NCBI RefSeq assembly: GCF_016908315.1
Contig: NZ_JAFBDQ010000012.1
Location: 43,680-107,679, forward strand
Length of the DNA stretch: 64,000 bases
DNA from: Halanaerobacter jeridensis
Lineage (GTDB): Bacteria; Bacillota; Halanaerobiia; Halobacteroidales; Halobacteroidaceae
Direction: 5' to 3'
Position numbers and translations under genes: made by a program. Below, piece by piece: positions 52,043 to 62,560 of the stretch. Within the stretch, counting starts at the first letter, position 1, and each line of letters begins with the position of its first letter. The notes beneath the pieces are model-generated. The model searched no databases. It was not told where the DNA came from and saw nothing but the letters and a program-made list of their open reading frames with translations.

Positions 52043-53482
52043 ATGACTAAAGTTACTTCAAATTTTGATGAAATAAAGCCTCAAGACCATTTATGCTTAC
52101 TTTATGAAGGACATGAAGAATGGAAGTCAGCGGTAACTGACTTTTTAAAAACAGGATTAAGGCAAAATCACAGATGTTTATATATTAGTGGTGCTTATAG
52201 TACGACTAAAGTGAAAAAATATTTAATAGAAGCAGGAGTAGCTGTTGAAAATAAAATTGAGAGTGAGCAACTAATTCTACTAGATAAAGAGGATTCTTAT
52301 GCTCAAAATAAAGAGTTTATACCTGATAAAATGATTGATTTTTTGAAAAAAGAGGCAAATAGAGCTATAGCTGATGGATATGATTCACTGCGAGTGACGG
52401 GAGAAATTAGTTGGGCTTTAAATTATGAACGAGGTAAAGAGAAGATTATTGAATATGAGTTTAAGTTAAATCAAAAGTTATTTCCTGATTATCCAGTGAT
52501 AGCTCTATGTCGTTATAATCTTAATAAATTCACACCAGAAATGATAAAGAATGTGATAAAAGTTCACCCATATATAGTTTTGAATGAGCAAGTGCAGTCT
52601 AATCCTTATTATATTGAACCACAGAAGTTTAATTCCCAGCAAGAAGAGGTCGAACAATGGATTGAAAATATAAGTTCTTTTACTAAATTAAAGGGTCGCT
52701 TTCGAACCTCGATTAAAAGAAGTCAAAATCAATTAGAAGAGAAAAATCGTAAATTAGAGCAACTTCTGTATAGTACATCTCATGATTTGCGTTCACCTCT
52801 GCTCAATATTAAAGGATTTAGCGAGGAAATCAAGCATGATTTTGAGGTGGTTAAAAGATTAATCAATAATCAAACAAATAATGAGGATAAATTAAACTAT
52901 TATTTAGAAGAAAGTCTGCCTGAAGATATTGATTATATTTTGAAGAGTGTAAAGCGGATGGATGATTTATTAAAAGAGTTGTTAAAATTATCGCGGATAA
53001 CAGTTAAAGATTTAGATAAAGAGTTAGTCAATACTAATCAGTTGATACAGAGTATTAAAGACAATTTTGCTTATCAGCTAGAAGAAAAAAATGTTAACTT
53101 AACTGTAGACCAACTCCCTGATTGTTATGGAGATAAAAAACAACTCAAACGTGTTTTTTCCAATCTGCTTGATAATGCTATTAAGTATTTAAATCAGAGT
53201 GGAGAAAATAGAATTGAAATTAAAGGTTGGAATTTAGATAAACGAGTTGTTTATGCTGTCGCAGATAATGGTATAGGAATCGTTGCTAGTGAGCAAGAAG
53301 AAATTTTTGATATTTTTACCCGAGTTACTAATCAAGCCTCTGTATCTGGTGAAGGAATTGGTCTAGCCTTAATTAAAGAAATAATTGATTTGCATCAGGG
53401 GAAAATTTGGTTAGAATCTAAAGAAAAAGTAGGAAGTATCTTCTTTTTTGCTATTCCTAAGTTGAATTTTTGGCAAAATTAA
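52043..53482 (+). CDS. MEDS-domain histidine kinase
   Basis: A soluble kinase of 479 residues. Residues about 8-185 form a MEDS (DcmR-type sensory) domain, a RecA/KaiC-like fold: DHLCLLYEGHEEWKSAVTDFL, NHRCLYISGAYS, LRVTGEISWAL and PVIALCRYNLNKF. A HisKA domain follows with phospho-His247 in TSHDLRSPLLNIKGF, then a HATPase domain (NLLDNAIKYLNQSG, VADNGIGI, GEGIGLALIKEI). MEDS domains are thought to sense small organic ligands. The ribosome-binding site is an unusual run of eight G. The response-regulator fusion begins 30 bases downstream, so the two form a signalling operon. Confidence 0.92.
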   Translation: MTKVTSNFDEIKPQDHLCLLYEGHEEWKSAVTDFLKTGLRQNHRCLYISGAYSTTKVKKYLIEAGVAVENKIESEQLILLDKEDSYAQNKEFIPDKMIDFLKKEANRAIADGYDSLRVTGEISWALNYERGKEKIIEYEFKLNQKLFPDYPVIALCRYNLNKFTPEMIKNVIKVHPYIVLNEQVQSNPYYIEPQKFNSQQEEVEQWIENISSFTKLKGRFRTSIKRSQNQLEEKNRKLEQLLYSTSHDLRSPLLNIKGFSEEIKHDFEVVKRLINNQTNNEDKLNYYLEESLPEDIDYILKSVKRMDDLLKELLKLSRITVKDLDKELVNTNQLIQSIKDNFAYQLEEKNVNLTVDQLPDCYGDKKQLKRVFSNLLDNAIKYLNQSGENRIEIKGWNLDKRVVYAVADNGIGIVASEQEEIFDIFTRVTNQASVSGEGIGLALIKEIIDLHQGKIWLESKEKVGSIFFFAIPKLNFWQN

Positions 53483-53512
53483 TGTAAATGAGTATTATAG
53501 GAGATGATTAAT

Positions 53513-55849
53513 ATGAATTATAAGTTTGCTGATACAGAAGATGAAATACTTATTATAGAAGATGACGAAGGATTAAATAGGTTAATTGAAAAGAAGTTAA
53601 CTGCTTTGGGGTATCAGAATCAAATAGCTTATTCAGGGCAAGAGGCATTAGAATTAATTTCAGAGAAGAGTTATGATTTATTATTATTAGATTATCAATT
53701 GCCTGATATGAAAGCTGAAAAAATAATTAAGGAGTTGGATAATCCGCCAGCTTTTATTATTATGACTGCAAATGGTAATGAGAAGATAGCAGTAAAAATG
53801 ATGAAATTAGGAGCAGCAGATTATTTGATTAAAGATTATAATTTTCTCGATTTATTACCAGAAGTTATAAAAAACACTTTAAAAGAAGTGGATAAATCTC
53901 AACAATTAGAAGTAGCTAAGCAAAAGTTAGAAGAAAACTCTAATTATTATGAGAGTTTATTTACTGAAAATCCTAAAGTCTTATTATTAGTTCATCCGCA
54001 AAGTAAAACTATTGTTGATGCTAATCAAGCTGCTTTATCTTTTTATGGGTATAATAAAGATGAGTTAATTAGCCAAAAAGTAGGTAAAATTACTGCTACC
54101 ACTTCTAAAGAATTAGATGCTAGAATTAAAGAAATTAAATCAAATCAGCAAAATTATTTTGAAGCACTCCATATTTTAGCTAATGGAGAGCAGAGAGAAG
54201 TGAGGATTTATAGTTCTATCATTTTAGTCCAAGGACGAGAATTGATATATTTGATTGTGACAGATGTTAATGAAGAAAAAGAACTCAAAAAGCAATTACA
54301 GCAAGAAGAAAGGAAATACCAGCTTTTATTTGAAAATACAGGAACTGCTACAGCTATTGTAGAAGATGATGGAACTATTGCATTAGTTAATCAAGAGTTT
54401 GAATTATTAACTGCTTATAGAGGAACAGAAGTAGAAGAAAAGATGTGTTTTGATCATTTAGCTAATTCGAATGAAAAATTAGAAGAAATTTTAGCACAGG
54501 TTCAAAGTAGAGAAGGAAATCAGATCCCCCAAAAATATGAATTTCAAATTGTAGATAAATATGGACAAATTAAGGATGTATTAATTAAAGTTAAAATTAT
54601 TCCTGAAACTCAAGAAAGAATTGTATCAATGCTAGATATCACTGAGAGAAGAAAAAAAGAAAAAGAACTAGACCGAGCTTATCAACAATTAAACCAAAAT
54701 CTCAACAAAGCTCGTAAATTACATCAATATTTTTTACCACAAAATTCTGCTCAATTTGAAGAGTTCTGTATTAATACATATTATCAACCTGCTGATGAAT
54801 TAGGGGGGGACTTTTATAATTTTGAACGAGTTAATGATAAATTAGTATTTTATGTAGCTGATGTAGTTGGACATAGTTTAGATGGGGCAATGTTGAATTT
54901 GTTAGTTAGAGACCAGATTAATGAATTTATTAATAAAACTAAAATTGCTTCTCAAACTAATGACGAAAAGAATAATTATTTGACGCCTGAACGAATGATG
55001 GAAGAAATTTTAAAAAATTATTTGGAGCAAAGTTTTCCTGAAGATTATTTTTTGTGTCTACAAATTGGGGTGCTTGATTTAACAGAACAGCAGTTACAGT
55101 ATAGTAATGCTGGATTTCATATTTTACCTTTTGTAATTACTAGTGAAGGGCAATTGAATAAAATAGAGAATTCTCATTTGCCGATCACTAATCTTGAAAA
55201 TGATTATGGTGGTTTTTCTAAGGAAAAGTATCAACTACATGCTGGAGAAAAATTATTTATTACTACTGATGGATTAATTGAAGAAAATAATGACGGTCAA
55301 CGTTATGGGCAAGAACGACTAAAAAGAATATTAAAAAAATATTACTCTATGCCAACTAATATTTTGCTGGATAAAATAAAGAAGGATTTAAAAGATTTTG
55401 TGGGTGGGTTAAACACTAAAGATGATATAACATTTTTAATATTTGAAAAGGAGTTTCATATAGAATTTTCTCAAGAAATAAAGAGTGATTTTGAAGAAAT
55501 GAATCAACTAGAAGAGGAGTTATATCAATTTTTAGTGGAATATACTGCTGATATTGATCTTTTACAAATAGGTTTTCATGAAATAATCACTAATGCTATT
55601 GAACATGGGAATCAATTGCAAAGAGAAAAGAAGGTAGAGGTTAAAGTTGTTGTTTGTGAGGAATATATAAGACTTGTAATTGCTGACGAGGGCAGTGGAT
55701 TTAATTGGTCAGAGAAGTTAGACACTAAGCTTGAAGAGGTTGGACTTGCTGAACGGGGGCGAGGATTAATAATAGCAGAACAAAGTTATGACCAAGTTGA
55801 ATTTAATGAGGCGGGGAATCAAGTCTGTTTAATAAAATTCAGAGATTAA
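53513..55849 (+). CDS. Response regulator with PAS, SpoIIE phosphatase and RsbW-like kinase domains
   Basis: A 778-residue output protein. A receiver domain (about 10-125) has phospho-acceptor Asp60 in LLLLDYQLPD. Two PAS-like domains (about 145-255 and 270-385), a short coiled coil, a PP2C/SpoIIE phosphatase (about 405-640; PADELGGDFYNFE, VADVVGHSLDGAML, TTDGLIEENND) and a C-terminal HATPase of anti-sigma-factor type (EIITNAIEHGNQ, IADEGSGFNW, GRGLIIAEQSYD) follow. It combines both opposing activities of a partner-switching pathway in one chain, under phosphorylation by the MEDS kinase. No anti-sigma-antagonist gene is adjacent. The ATG at 53513 is 9 bases from AGGAG; ATG 53504 abuts it. Confidence 0.92.
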   Translation: MNYKFADTEDEILIIEDDEGLNRLIEKKLTALGYQNQIAYSGQEALELISEKSYDLLLLDYQLPDMKAEKIIKELDNPPAFIIMTANGNEKIAVKMMKLGAADYLIKDYNFLDLLPEVIKNTLKEVDKSQQLEVAKQKLEENSNYYESLFTENPKVLLLVHPQSKTIVDANQAALSFYGYNKDELISQKVGKITATTSKELDARIKEIKSNQQNYFEALHILANGEQREVRIYSSIILVQGRELIYLIVTDVNEEKELKKQLQQEERKYQLLFENTGTATAIVEDDGTIALVNQEFELLTAYRGTEVEEKMCFDHLANSNEKLEEILAQVQSREGNQIPQKYEFQIVDKYGQIKDVLIKVKIIPETQERIVSMLDITERRKKEKELDRAYQQLNQNLNKARKLHQYFLPQNSAQFEEFCINTYYQPADELGGDFYNFERVNDKLVFYVADVVGHSLDGAMLNLLVRDQINEFINKTKIASQTNDEKNNYLTPERMMEEILKNYLEQSFPEDYFLCLQIGVLDLTEQQLQYSNAGFHILPFVITSEGQLNKIENSHLPITNLENDYGGFSKEKYQLHAGEKLFITTDGLIEENNDGQRYGQERLKRILKKYYSMPTNILLDKIKKDLKDFVGGLNTKDDITFLIFEKEFHIEFSQEIKSDFEEMNQLEEELYQFLVEYTADIDLLQIGFHEIITNAIEHGNQLQREKKVEVKVVVCEEYIRLVIADEGSGFNWSEKLDTKLEEVGLAERGRGLIIAEQSYDQVEFNEAGNQVCLIKFRD

Positions 55850-55891
55850 TTGTCGTCATGACTTATTTTGCTAAAGAAGTAAAAACTATAG

Positions 55892-55938
55892 CTAATAATT
55901 ATACTCCCGGATTTTTAGCCCGGGAGTATAATTATTAG
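55892..55938. terminator. Perfect 19-bp stem-loop
   Basis: Arms 55892-55910 and 55920-55938 are perfectly complementary, with a 9-base loop containing a T run. It follows the signalling operon by 42 bases. There is no U tract after the stem, but the AU-rich base could aid termination in either direction. Listed as a probable terminator. Confidence 0.65.
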
Positions 55939-56063
55939 TATTAGTCTTTATAGTTAAGACTGGTATTATAATAATCTAACTGTTTTTGAAACTAGAAATA
56001 AATACTTAAGTTTGATACACTATAAACAGGTTGAATTAAGTTTAAATTGGAGGGTTAAAAAGG

Positions 56064-56621
56064 ATGGAGAATATCAAACTTAGGGACTTATTTAAAATTT
56101 TTTTAGAAGTAGGTGGCTTTACCTTTGGTGGTGGCTATGCGATGCTGCCGTTATTAGAAACAGAGCTAGTTGAAGAAAGAGAGTGGCTCAGTAATGAAGA
56201 GTTTTTAGATATATTTGCGATAGTGCAGGGAATACCTGGCATTATTGCTATTAATTCTGCCTTGTTTATTGGCTATAAATTAAAAGGAGTTTTAGGTGCT
56301 TTAACTGCTGTGACTGGAATTAGCTTACCTTCGATTGTAATTATTAGCTTAATTACTGAACCATTATTAAATTTACAGCATAATCAATATATTAGTGGTA
56401 TTTTTATGGGGATTCGAGTCTGTGTAGTAGTTTTAATCTTTTGGGCTGGTTTTAAAATGGGCAAAAAAGCAATTATAGAAGCTAAAAGTATTTTATATAC
56501 TGTAGGAATGTTAGTCGGTATTTTATATTTTGATCTATCACCAATTATTTTAATTGCAGCAGCAGGAATAATTGGATTAATTGTTAATCGAGATAAGGAG
56601 TATAACAATGATACTACTTAA
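56064..56621 (+). CDS. Chromate transporter family protein, first half
   Basis: A 185-residue membrane protein of the ChrA (CHR) family, short single-domain type. The signature FGGGYAMLPLLETELVEE, then WLSNEEFLDIFAIVQGIPG and INSALFIGYKLKG, are characteristic. Short ChrA proteins come as gene pairs whose products form one transporter; the partner is encoded directly downstream with a 14-base overlap. ChrA exports chromate in studied cases; for pairs in anaerobes the substrate (chromate, sulfate or another anion) is often untested. Confidence 0.92.
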   Translation: MENIKLRDLFKIFLEVGGFTFGGGYAMLPLLETELVEEREWLSNEEFLDIFAIVQGIPGIIAINSALFIGYKLKGVLGALTAVTGISLPSIVIISLITEPLLNLQHNQYISGIFMGIRVCVVVLIFWAGFKMGKKAIIEAKSILYTVGMLVGILYFDLSPIILIAAAGIIGLIVNRDKEYNNDTT

Positions 56622-57129
56622 ATTATACATAACGTTTTTCAAAATTGGATTATTTACCTTTGGCGGTGGCTATGCGATGCTGCCTTTGATTCAAAAAGAG
56701 ATGATTCAACATGGATGGTTGACTGTAGAGCAGTTTATGGATATTGTTGCAGTGTCTCAGATGACACCAGGAGCAATAGCGATTAATAATGCAACTTTTA
56801 TTGGTTTTAAATTAGCAGGGGTTCCTGGGGTCTTGGCTACTACTTTGGGAGTGATATCGCCATCTTTGATAATTGTTTTAATCATTGCTTCAGTATTTAA
56901 TAAATTTGCTGATAATAAATTAGTACAGCGGGCTTGGGCAGGGATTCGACCGACTGTGGTAGGATTGATTTTAGCAGCAGTGATTTCACTAGGGAAAAAG
57001 GCAATTACTGGTTTTAAAGAAGTTTTAGTAGCTGTAATTGTTTTATTTTTATTAGTTAAATTAGATTTACATCCCATTATTGTGATAGTTTTTTCTGCAA
57101 TTTTAGGTTATTTGTTAGTATTTGTCTAA
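56608..57129 (+). CDS. Chromate transporter family protein, second half
   Basis: A 173-residue ChrA-family protein paralogous to its upstream neighbour: FGGGYAMLPLIQKEMIQHGWLT, VAVSQMTPGAIAINNATFIGFKLAG and WAGIRPTVVGLILAAV. The ATG at 56608 is 7 bases after AAGGAG; an earlier in-frame TTG is not preceded by a ribosome-binding site. The overlap with the first half shows translational coupling. Expected opposite membrane topology to the partner follows from the family model. Confidence 0.92.
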   Translation: MILLKLYITFFKIGLFTFGGGYAMLPLIQKEMIQHGWLTVEQFMDIVAVSQMTPGAIAINNATFIGFKLAGVPGVLATTLGVISPSLIIVLIIASVFNKFADNKLVQRAWAGIRPTVVGLILAAVISLGKKAITGFKEVLVAVIVLFLLVKLDLHPIIVIVFSAILGYLLVFV

Positions 57130-57256
57130 TAAATTGATCTTTAAAAAGGGGAAAAATAGTTTATGTCGAAATAAGTAGATAAGAGAAAATGATAAATTTT
57201 AGTAATATTAAAAAACTATGACTGAGAAAAATAAATAATTATAGAGGAGGGGTAAA

Positions 57257-60183
57257 ATGAAAAACAACCCTCGCATAATACTAGTCTTAATATTGTTTGT
57301 ATTATTTAGTTTTTTTAGTGTTCATGCTGCAGCTGAAAATATAAATTTAACTGATGAAGAAAAAATTGGATAAAAGAACATGAAGAAGTTAAAGTAGCAA
57401 TGATGAAAAGATTCCCTCCATTTTCTTATGTATCGTCAGATGATGAAAATTTGCAAGGCTTTTCTGTAGATCTATTTAAGTTATTAGCAGAAAAAACAGG
57501 ATTGGAATTTAAATTTGAAACAGGTTTTTGGGCTGAAAATTTAAGTGAATTCAAAAATAATGAAGTAGATTTGATATCTGGAATTTCTTATAAGGAGGAA
57601 CGGACAAGATATACCTATTATACTGAACCTTATTATAAAATTCCGTTAGTAGTATACATACGTAAAGATAATAATTGGTATCAAACTTCTCAAGATTTGT
57701 CAAATAAAAAGATTGGGGTTACCAAAGATGTATACTATAAAGATACTTTAAGACAAGAACTTGGTTCTGAAATTGTAGGGATGAAGAATAATGAACAGTT
57801 ACTTAAAGCTTTAGCATATGAAGAAATAGATGCAGTAATTACTAATTTGTCAATTGGTAATTTTTATGTACAAAAGAATGTTTTGCAAAATATAAAGTTG
57901 GCTGGAGAATATAATAGTTCTCAGCTAACTAAAGAGGATCTAAGAATTGGAATTCAAAAAGAAAAACCTGTAATATTAAAAGATATTATAGAAAAAGGAT
58001 TAAATGCAATTACGGAAACAGAATGGACAAGATTAAAGAAAAAATGGATAGATAATGCGGTAAAAAGAGATAACAATACTATAAATTTAACTTCTCGTGA
58101 AAAAAAATTTGTTGAGCAACGAGAAGTAATTAAAGTTGGTATTGATAAAAATTGGCCGCCTTTTGCCTATACTGTAGGAAGTCAGTCTTTTGGATTAAGT
58201 GTTGATTTAATTAATGAATTAGCTGATAAATTAGGTATAGAAATAAAATATGTCAATGGGTCATGGAATGAATTATTGCATAAATTAAGAGAAAGAAAAA
58301 TTGATGTTTTACCCTCAGCTTATAAAACTGAAAATAGGCAGCAGTTTGCTTTGTATACTACTCCATATTATAATAGCCGGACTGTATTTATAACACGAAC
58401 AGATACAACAGATGTTTCTAAAATAGAGCAATTATACGGCAAAGTTGTAGCAGTTCCTAAAGGTTGGGCTTACGAAGAATATTTAAGAACTAATCATCCG
58501 CAGGTAAAGTTGTTAGCAGTAAATAACATGAAAGACGCATTTCTTCAGCTAGAACAGAAAACAGCAGATGCAGTGATAGGTTATTCTGCTACAGTTAAAT
58601 ATTTTCTGCAGAAGAATTTAGTTACTGATATTAAGGTTGCCGGTAAATTTAAAAGTTATGAGCAAGATAAATTTAGAAAATTACATTTTATGGTGCGTGA
58701 TGATTGGCCTATATTACATCGCATGTTAGAAAAATCTTTAGCTAGTATATCTCCTGCTGAAATGGTAGAACTAGAGGAAAAGTGGGTACAGAGTAAGGAA
58801 GAAGAGATGAGCTATTTAACAGCAGAGGAAAGAAAATATTTAGAAGATAAAGAACAGATTACGATGTCTGTTAATCCTAAGTGGATGCCCTTTGAAAAAA
58901 TAAATGAGCAAGGAGGATATGAGGGTACAGTTGCACGCTTTTTTGAGCTCTTAGAAGAACAGTTGAAGGTTGAAATAAACGTTAAAGAAACAGAATCTTG
59001 GCAGAAATCATTAGAACGAACTGCAGCAGGGAAGAGTGATATTGTATCTACTGCTGTTAAGCCAAGAGATGAAAATTTAGCGTTTACTGAATCTTATGTT
59101 GACTACCCTTTTGTAATTGCTACGAGACAAGATGAGATTTACGTGAGTAATTTAAGGGATTTACAAAATAAAAAGATCGGTTTAAGCAAAGGATGTCCTT
59201 TATTTGAAGTAGTTCAGGAAAAATACCCGCAAATTGATTTTGTCAAAGTAAAAAACTCTGAAGTAGGATTAGAAAAAGTACAAGACAGTGAATTATTTGG
59301 CATGGTCAATACTGCGCCGCGTTTGGGTTATATCATTCAGCAAAAAAATATGTTTGACTTAAAGATATCAGGAGAATTAGCAGCAAAAATGGATTTGCGG
59401 ATTGGTGTTAATCCGGAAGATGAAATGTTATTGAATATTTTGAATAAAGCGATGCAGCAAGTCGAGCAAGAGAAGAAAAAGGAGCTTTTTAATAATTGGT
59501 TAACAATAAGGTATCAAGAGAGATTTAATTATTCATTACTGTTTAAAATTTTAGCTGGAATAGGAGTAATAGGATTATTTATTTTATACCGGCAATATGA
59601 ACTGAAGAAATTCAATCAAAAATTAAGGTCTTTAAATCAAAAATTAGCTGAAGCTAATAATAAATTAAAAAATATGTCTTATATAGATGGTTTGACTCAG
59701 ATTCCTAATCGGCGCAAATTTGATGAGATATTAGAAAAAGAATGGAAACATTGTAAAAGAGAACAATATCCCTTATCTTTAATTATGCTTGATTTAGATT
59801 TTTTCAAAGAATTTAATGATCGCTATGGTCATTTAGCCGGAGATGATTGTTTAAAACAGATAGCTGAAACACTAGAAGAATATGTTAATCGGCCGCGTGA
59901 TTTAGTTGCTCGCTATGGGGGAGAAGAGTTTATAGTAATTTTACCTGAAACTAAAGCTCAGGGAGCAAAGCAGGTAGGTGAAAAGATACAGCAGGCTGTT
60001 ATTGACCTAAAGATTGAGCATAAAGATTCTAAAGTGGCTTCGTATGTAACAGTGAGTTTAGGTGTGAGTACTGTTATTCCACATGATGATATTTCTAGAG
60101 ATGACTTTGTTGATGCAGTAGACCAAGCAATGTATCAGGCTAAGCAAAATGGTCGCAATCAAATTAAAGTAAAAAAACTATAG
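57257..60183 (+). CDS. Triple periplasmic-binding-domain (SBP3) diguanylate cyclase, one-base frameshift
   Basis: A signal peptide starting MKNNPRIILVLILF follows GAGGAGGGG, but the frame stops after 38 codons at 57371-57373. The rest continues as a 927-residue frame open from before 57400. Adding one A to the tract 57360-57365 restores LTDEEKNWIKEHEEVKV, matching the linkers before domains 2 (LTSREKKFVEQREVIKV) and 3 (LTAEERKYLEDKEQITM). The mature protein has three tandem amino-acid-binding-type (SBP_bac_3) domains, one TM (about residue 718-735 of the open part) and an intact GGDEF domain (ARYGGEEFIVILPET, LDLDFFKEFNDRYGH). It should couple extracellular ligands to c-di-GMP synthesis. The lesion may be a sequencing indel. 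Confidence 0.85.
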
Positions 60184-60198
60184 TGAAAGTCATATTTT

Positions 60199-60220
60199 GT
60201 CCCTCATTCTTGTGAGGGAC
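60199..60220 (+). terminator. Terminator-like hairpin
   Basis: GTCCCTCA (60199-60206) pairs perfectly with TGAGGGAC (60213-60220), 16 bases after the GGDEF stop. Few T follow, so efficiency is uncertain. Confidence 0.65.
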
Positions 60221-60339
60221 TATTATCGTTAAGAATGTAGAAAGTTGTAGAAAAATGAAGGGTTTTGAATGATTTTAGACAAAACTATATTTATGAAGGT
60301 TGTGTTTGAAAATTATTTGTTTAGGGGGAGGGGATAAGA

Positions 60340-62430
60340 ATGAAATTAAAAAGTTTAAGTCTTAAGAAAAAAGTTATTTTATTATTAATTAGTTTAGCCA
60401 TTGTTTTTATTGTTATTACTACAGCAATGGGATATTTTAAAATATCAGATTTGCGCGAAGAAGTGTTGGATAAAAATACCCAACAACTAAAACAGGAGTT
60501 CGAAAATGTTTTAGCTGCTAAAAAGAAAGTGTGGTTGACAAATGCGCTTCAGATAGCTAAAAATTCAGGTGTAAAACAGGCTATGGCTGAAAAAAATAGA
60601 GAAGCAGGGATTGAATTATTGAAAAATTATAGTAAAGTTTTTAAAGAAAATACAGGCTTTAATAATATTAAAGTACATTTAATTGATGCTAATCTAAATT
60701 CTTTTGTTAAATCTTGGGCTTATAATGATTATGGTGATAATCTTAGTTACTCTGATGCGTATAAAAAAGTAAAAGAGACTAAACAAGGGATGGTTACTAT
60801 AGAAGAATCTTCGCAAGGATTAAGATTAAAAGGTTTATATCCAGTCGAATATCAAGGTGAGTTTGTAGGAATAGTTAATTTTGAAGGTGGATTAAATTCT
60901 ATCAAAAGAACTTTAAAGGGCAATAACATTGAATTTTTATATCTACTGAAAAATAATTATTTAGATGTAGCTGAAAAATTAAAAGGGAAAAGTGAACTGG
61001 GGGATTATGTTCTAAGTCAGAAAGATATTGATTTAGATTTTTTAGGGCATGTACAGAAAAGTTTGAACTTAGATAAAGCTTTAAGTAATTATTATTTTGA
61101 TAATAATTACTTAAATATTGTCCAACCGCTGACTGACTTTAAAGGAGATAAAATTGGAATAGCAGTTTTAGCTAAAAGTAGGGAGTCTGTATTAAGTGAA
61201 GTAAAAGAAAGTCAAAGTATAATTTATACTCTTTATTTTTCTTTCTTAGCTATCTTTATAGTATTAATTATTTGTATTTATTTCTTTATGAATCACTATA
61301 TTACTAAACCTATTAAGAAATTCCAAGAAATATTTACCCAAGCTGCTTTAGGTGACTTTACGGTACGCTATCCGATTGAAGAAGTAAATTGTTCAGAGAT
61401 TATGGACTGTGATGAAGAAGAGTGTTCTGATTATGGCAAAAATGGTGTTCTATGTTGGTTTGACGTAGGGAGTTATGCTCCAGATTTTGACCGTGAAATT
61501 GAATGTCCTAAAATTTCTGAAGGAGAATATGAATCATGTGAAGAATGTGAAGTCTATCAGCAGGTGTGTACTGATGAAATCATTACTCTAGGGGCTTGGT
61601 TTAATAAACTAATGGATGTTTTAGATGATATGATCCATCAAATCAAAGAGAATTCTAGTGATTTATCTGCTTATAGTCAAGAATTATCAGCCTCAGCCCA
61701 AGAAGGTAATGCTACCATAGAAACTACTAATGATTTAGTAGAAAATATGTCGGCTAATATAGAAGAAATATCTGCTAGTGCCGAAGAAGTAACTAGTTTT
61801 GCTCAAGAATCAAGCTCTAAAACTGAAGTAGGCAGTGAAGATATTGAAAATACCCTTGAAAGTATAGATGCTATTAATAATTCTGCTGATGAAGCGTTAG
61901 ATATTATTGATAGTTTAGATGATACGGCAGAAGAAATAGGTAAAATAGTAGAAATGATCACTAATATTGCTGAACAGACTAATCTCTTAGCTTTAAATGC
62001 AGCTATTGAGGCAGCAAGAGCAGGCGAAGCTGGACAAGGTTTTGCAGTAGTAGCAGAAGAAATTAGAGAATTAGCTGAAGAAACCAATGATGCTACGCAG
62101 GAGATTACACAGTTAGTGAATAAGACGCAAAATAAATCAGATGCGGGATTAGAAGCTGTTAAAGAGGTACAGGAAAGAGCCAATCAAGGTGAAGAGGTGG
62201 CCCAAAAAACTAAGCAGGTTTTTGAAGAAATTAGAGAAGCTAGTAATCAAACTGCTCAGCAAATAGAAGAAACTGCTAATGCTACTCAGGACTTAGCTGA
62301 AAAGAGTGAACAGGTAAGAAGTAGTACTGGGGATATTGATGAAATGTCTAATGAAATATCACGCTCTTCCCAGGAATTAGCAGAGATGGCACAGAAACTA
62401 AAAGGTCTGGTCGAACAATTTGAAGTATAA
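60340..62430 (+). CDS. Methyl-accepting chemotaxis protein with cysteine-rich insert
   Basis: A 696-residue transmembrane chemoreceptor. TM1 is about residues 11-31 and TM2 about 292-317, enclosing a Cache-type ligand domain of about 260 residues. A HAMP domain starts after TM2 ([24 protein letters not shown]). It is interrupted by a cysteine-rich insert at 351-410 with nine to ten cysteines ([40 protein letters not shown]), like the two-CW type cysteine domains seen in other anaerobes' sensors. The signalling domain ([21 protein letters not shown]) is intact. The cysteines may bind a metal or cluster and add redox input. A GGGGGAGGGG ribosome-binding site precedes the ATG. Confidence 0.92.
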   Translation: MKLKSLSLKKKVILLLISLAIVFIVITTAMGYFKISDLREEVLDKNTQQLKQEFENVLAAKKKVWLTNALQIAKNSGVKQAMAEKNREAGIELLKNYSKVFKENTGFNNIKVHLIDANLNSFVKSWAYNDYGDNLSYSDAYKKVKETKQGMVTIEESSQGLRLKGLYPVEYQGEFVGIVNFEGGLNSIKRTLKGNNIEFLYLLKNNYLDVAEKLKGKSELGDYVLSQKDIDLDFLGHVQKSLNLDKALSNYYFDNNYLNIVQPLTDFKGDKIGIAVLAKSRESVLSEVKESQSIIYTLYFSFLAIFIVLIICIYFFMNHYITKPIKKFQEIFTQAALGDFTVRYPIEEVNCSEIMDCDEEECSDYGKNGVLCWFDVGSYAPDFDREIECPKISEGEYESCEECEVYQQVCTDEIITLGAWFNKLMDVLDDMIHQIKENSSDLSAYSQELSASAQEGNATIETTNDLVENMSANIEEISASAEEVTSFAQESSSKTEVGSEDIENTLESIDAINNSADEALDIIDSLDDTAEEIGKIVEMITNIAEQTNLLALNAAIEAARAGEAGQGFAVVAEEIRELAEETNDATQEITQLVNKTQNKSDAGLEAVKEVQERANQGEEVAQKTKQVFEEIREASNQTAQQIEETANATQDLAEKSEQVRSSTGDIDEMSNEISRSSQELAEMAQKLKGLVEQFEV

Positions 62431-62438
62431 TAGTTAGC

Positions 62439-62475
62439 TAATACTCTCGGGTTAAATACTCGAGAGTATTATTTA
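62439..62475 (+). terminator. Intrinsic terminator of the MCP gene
   Basis: TAATACTCTCG (62439-62449) pairs with CGAGAGTATTA (62461-62471), with T-rich sequence following. Confidence 0.82.
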
Positions 62476-62560
62476 TCTAAAAAACGGTGAATGGCTAATA
62501 ATAGAGAAAAATTGATTTCCAACTGGGATTTAGATTGAAAGAGTAATTAATAAATAATAT

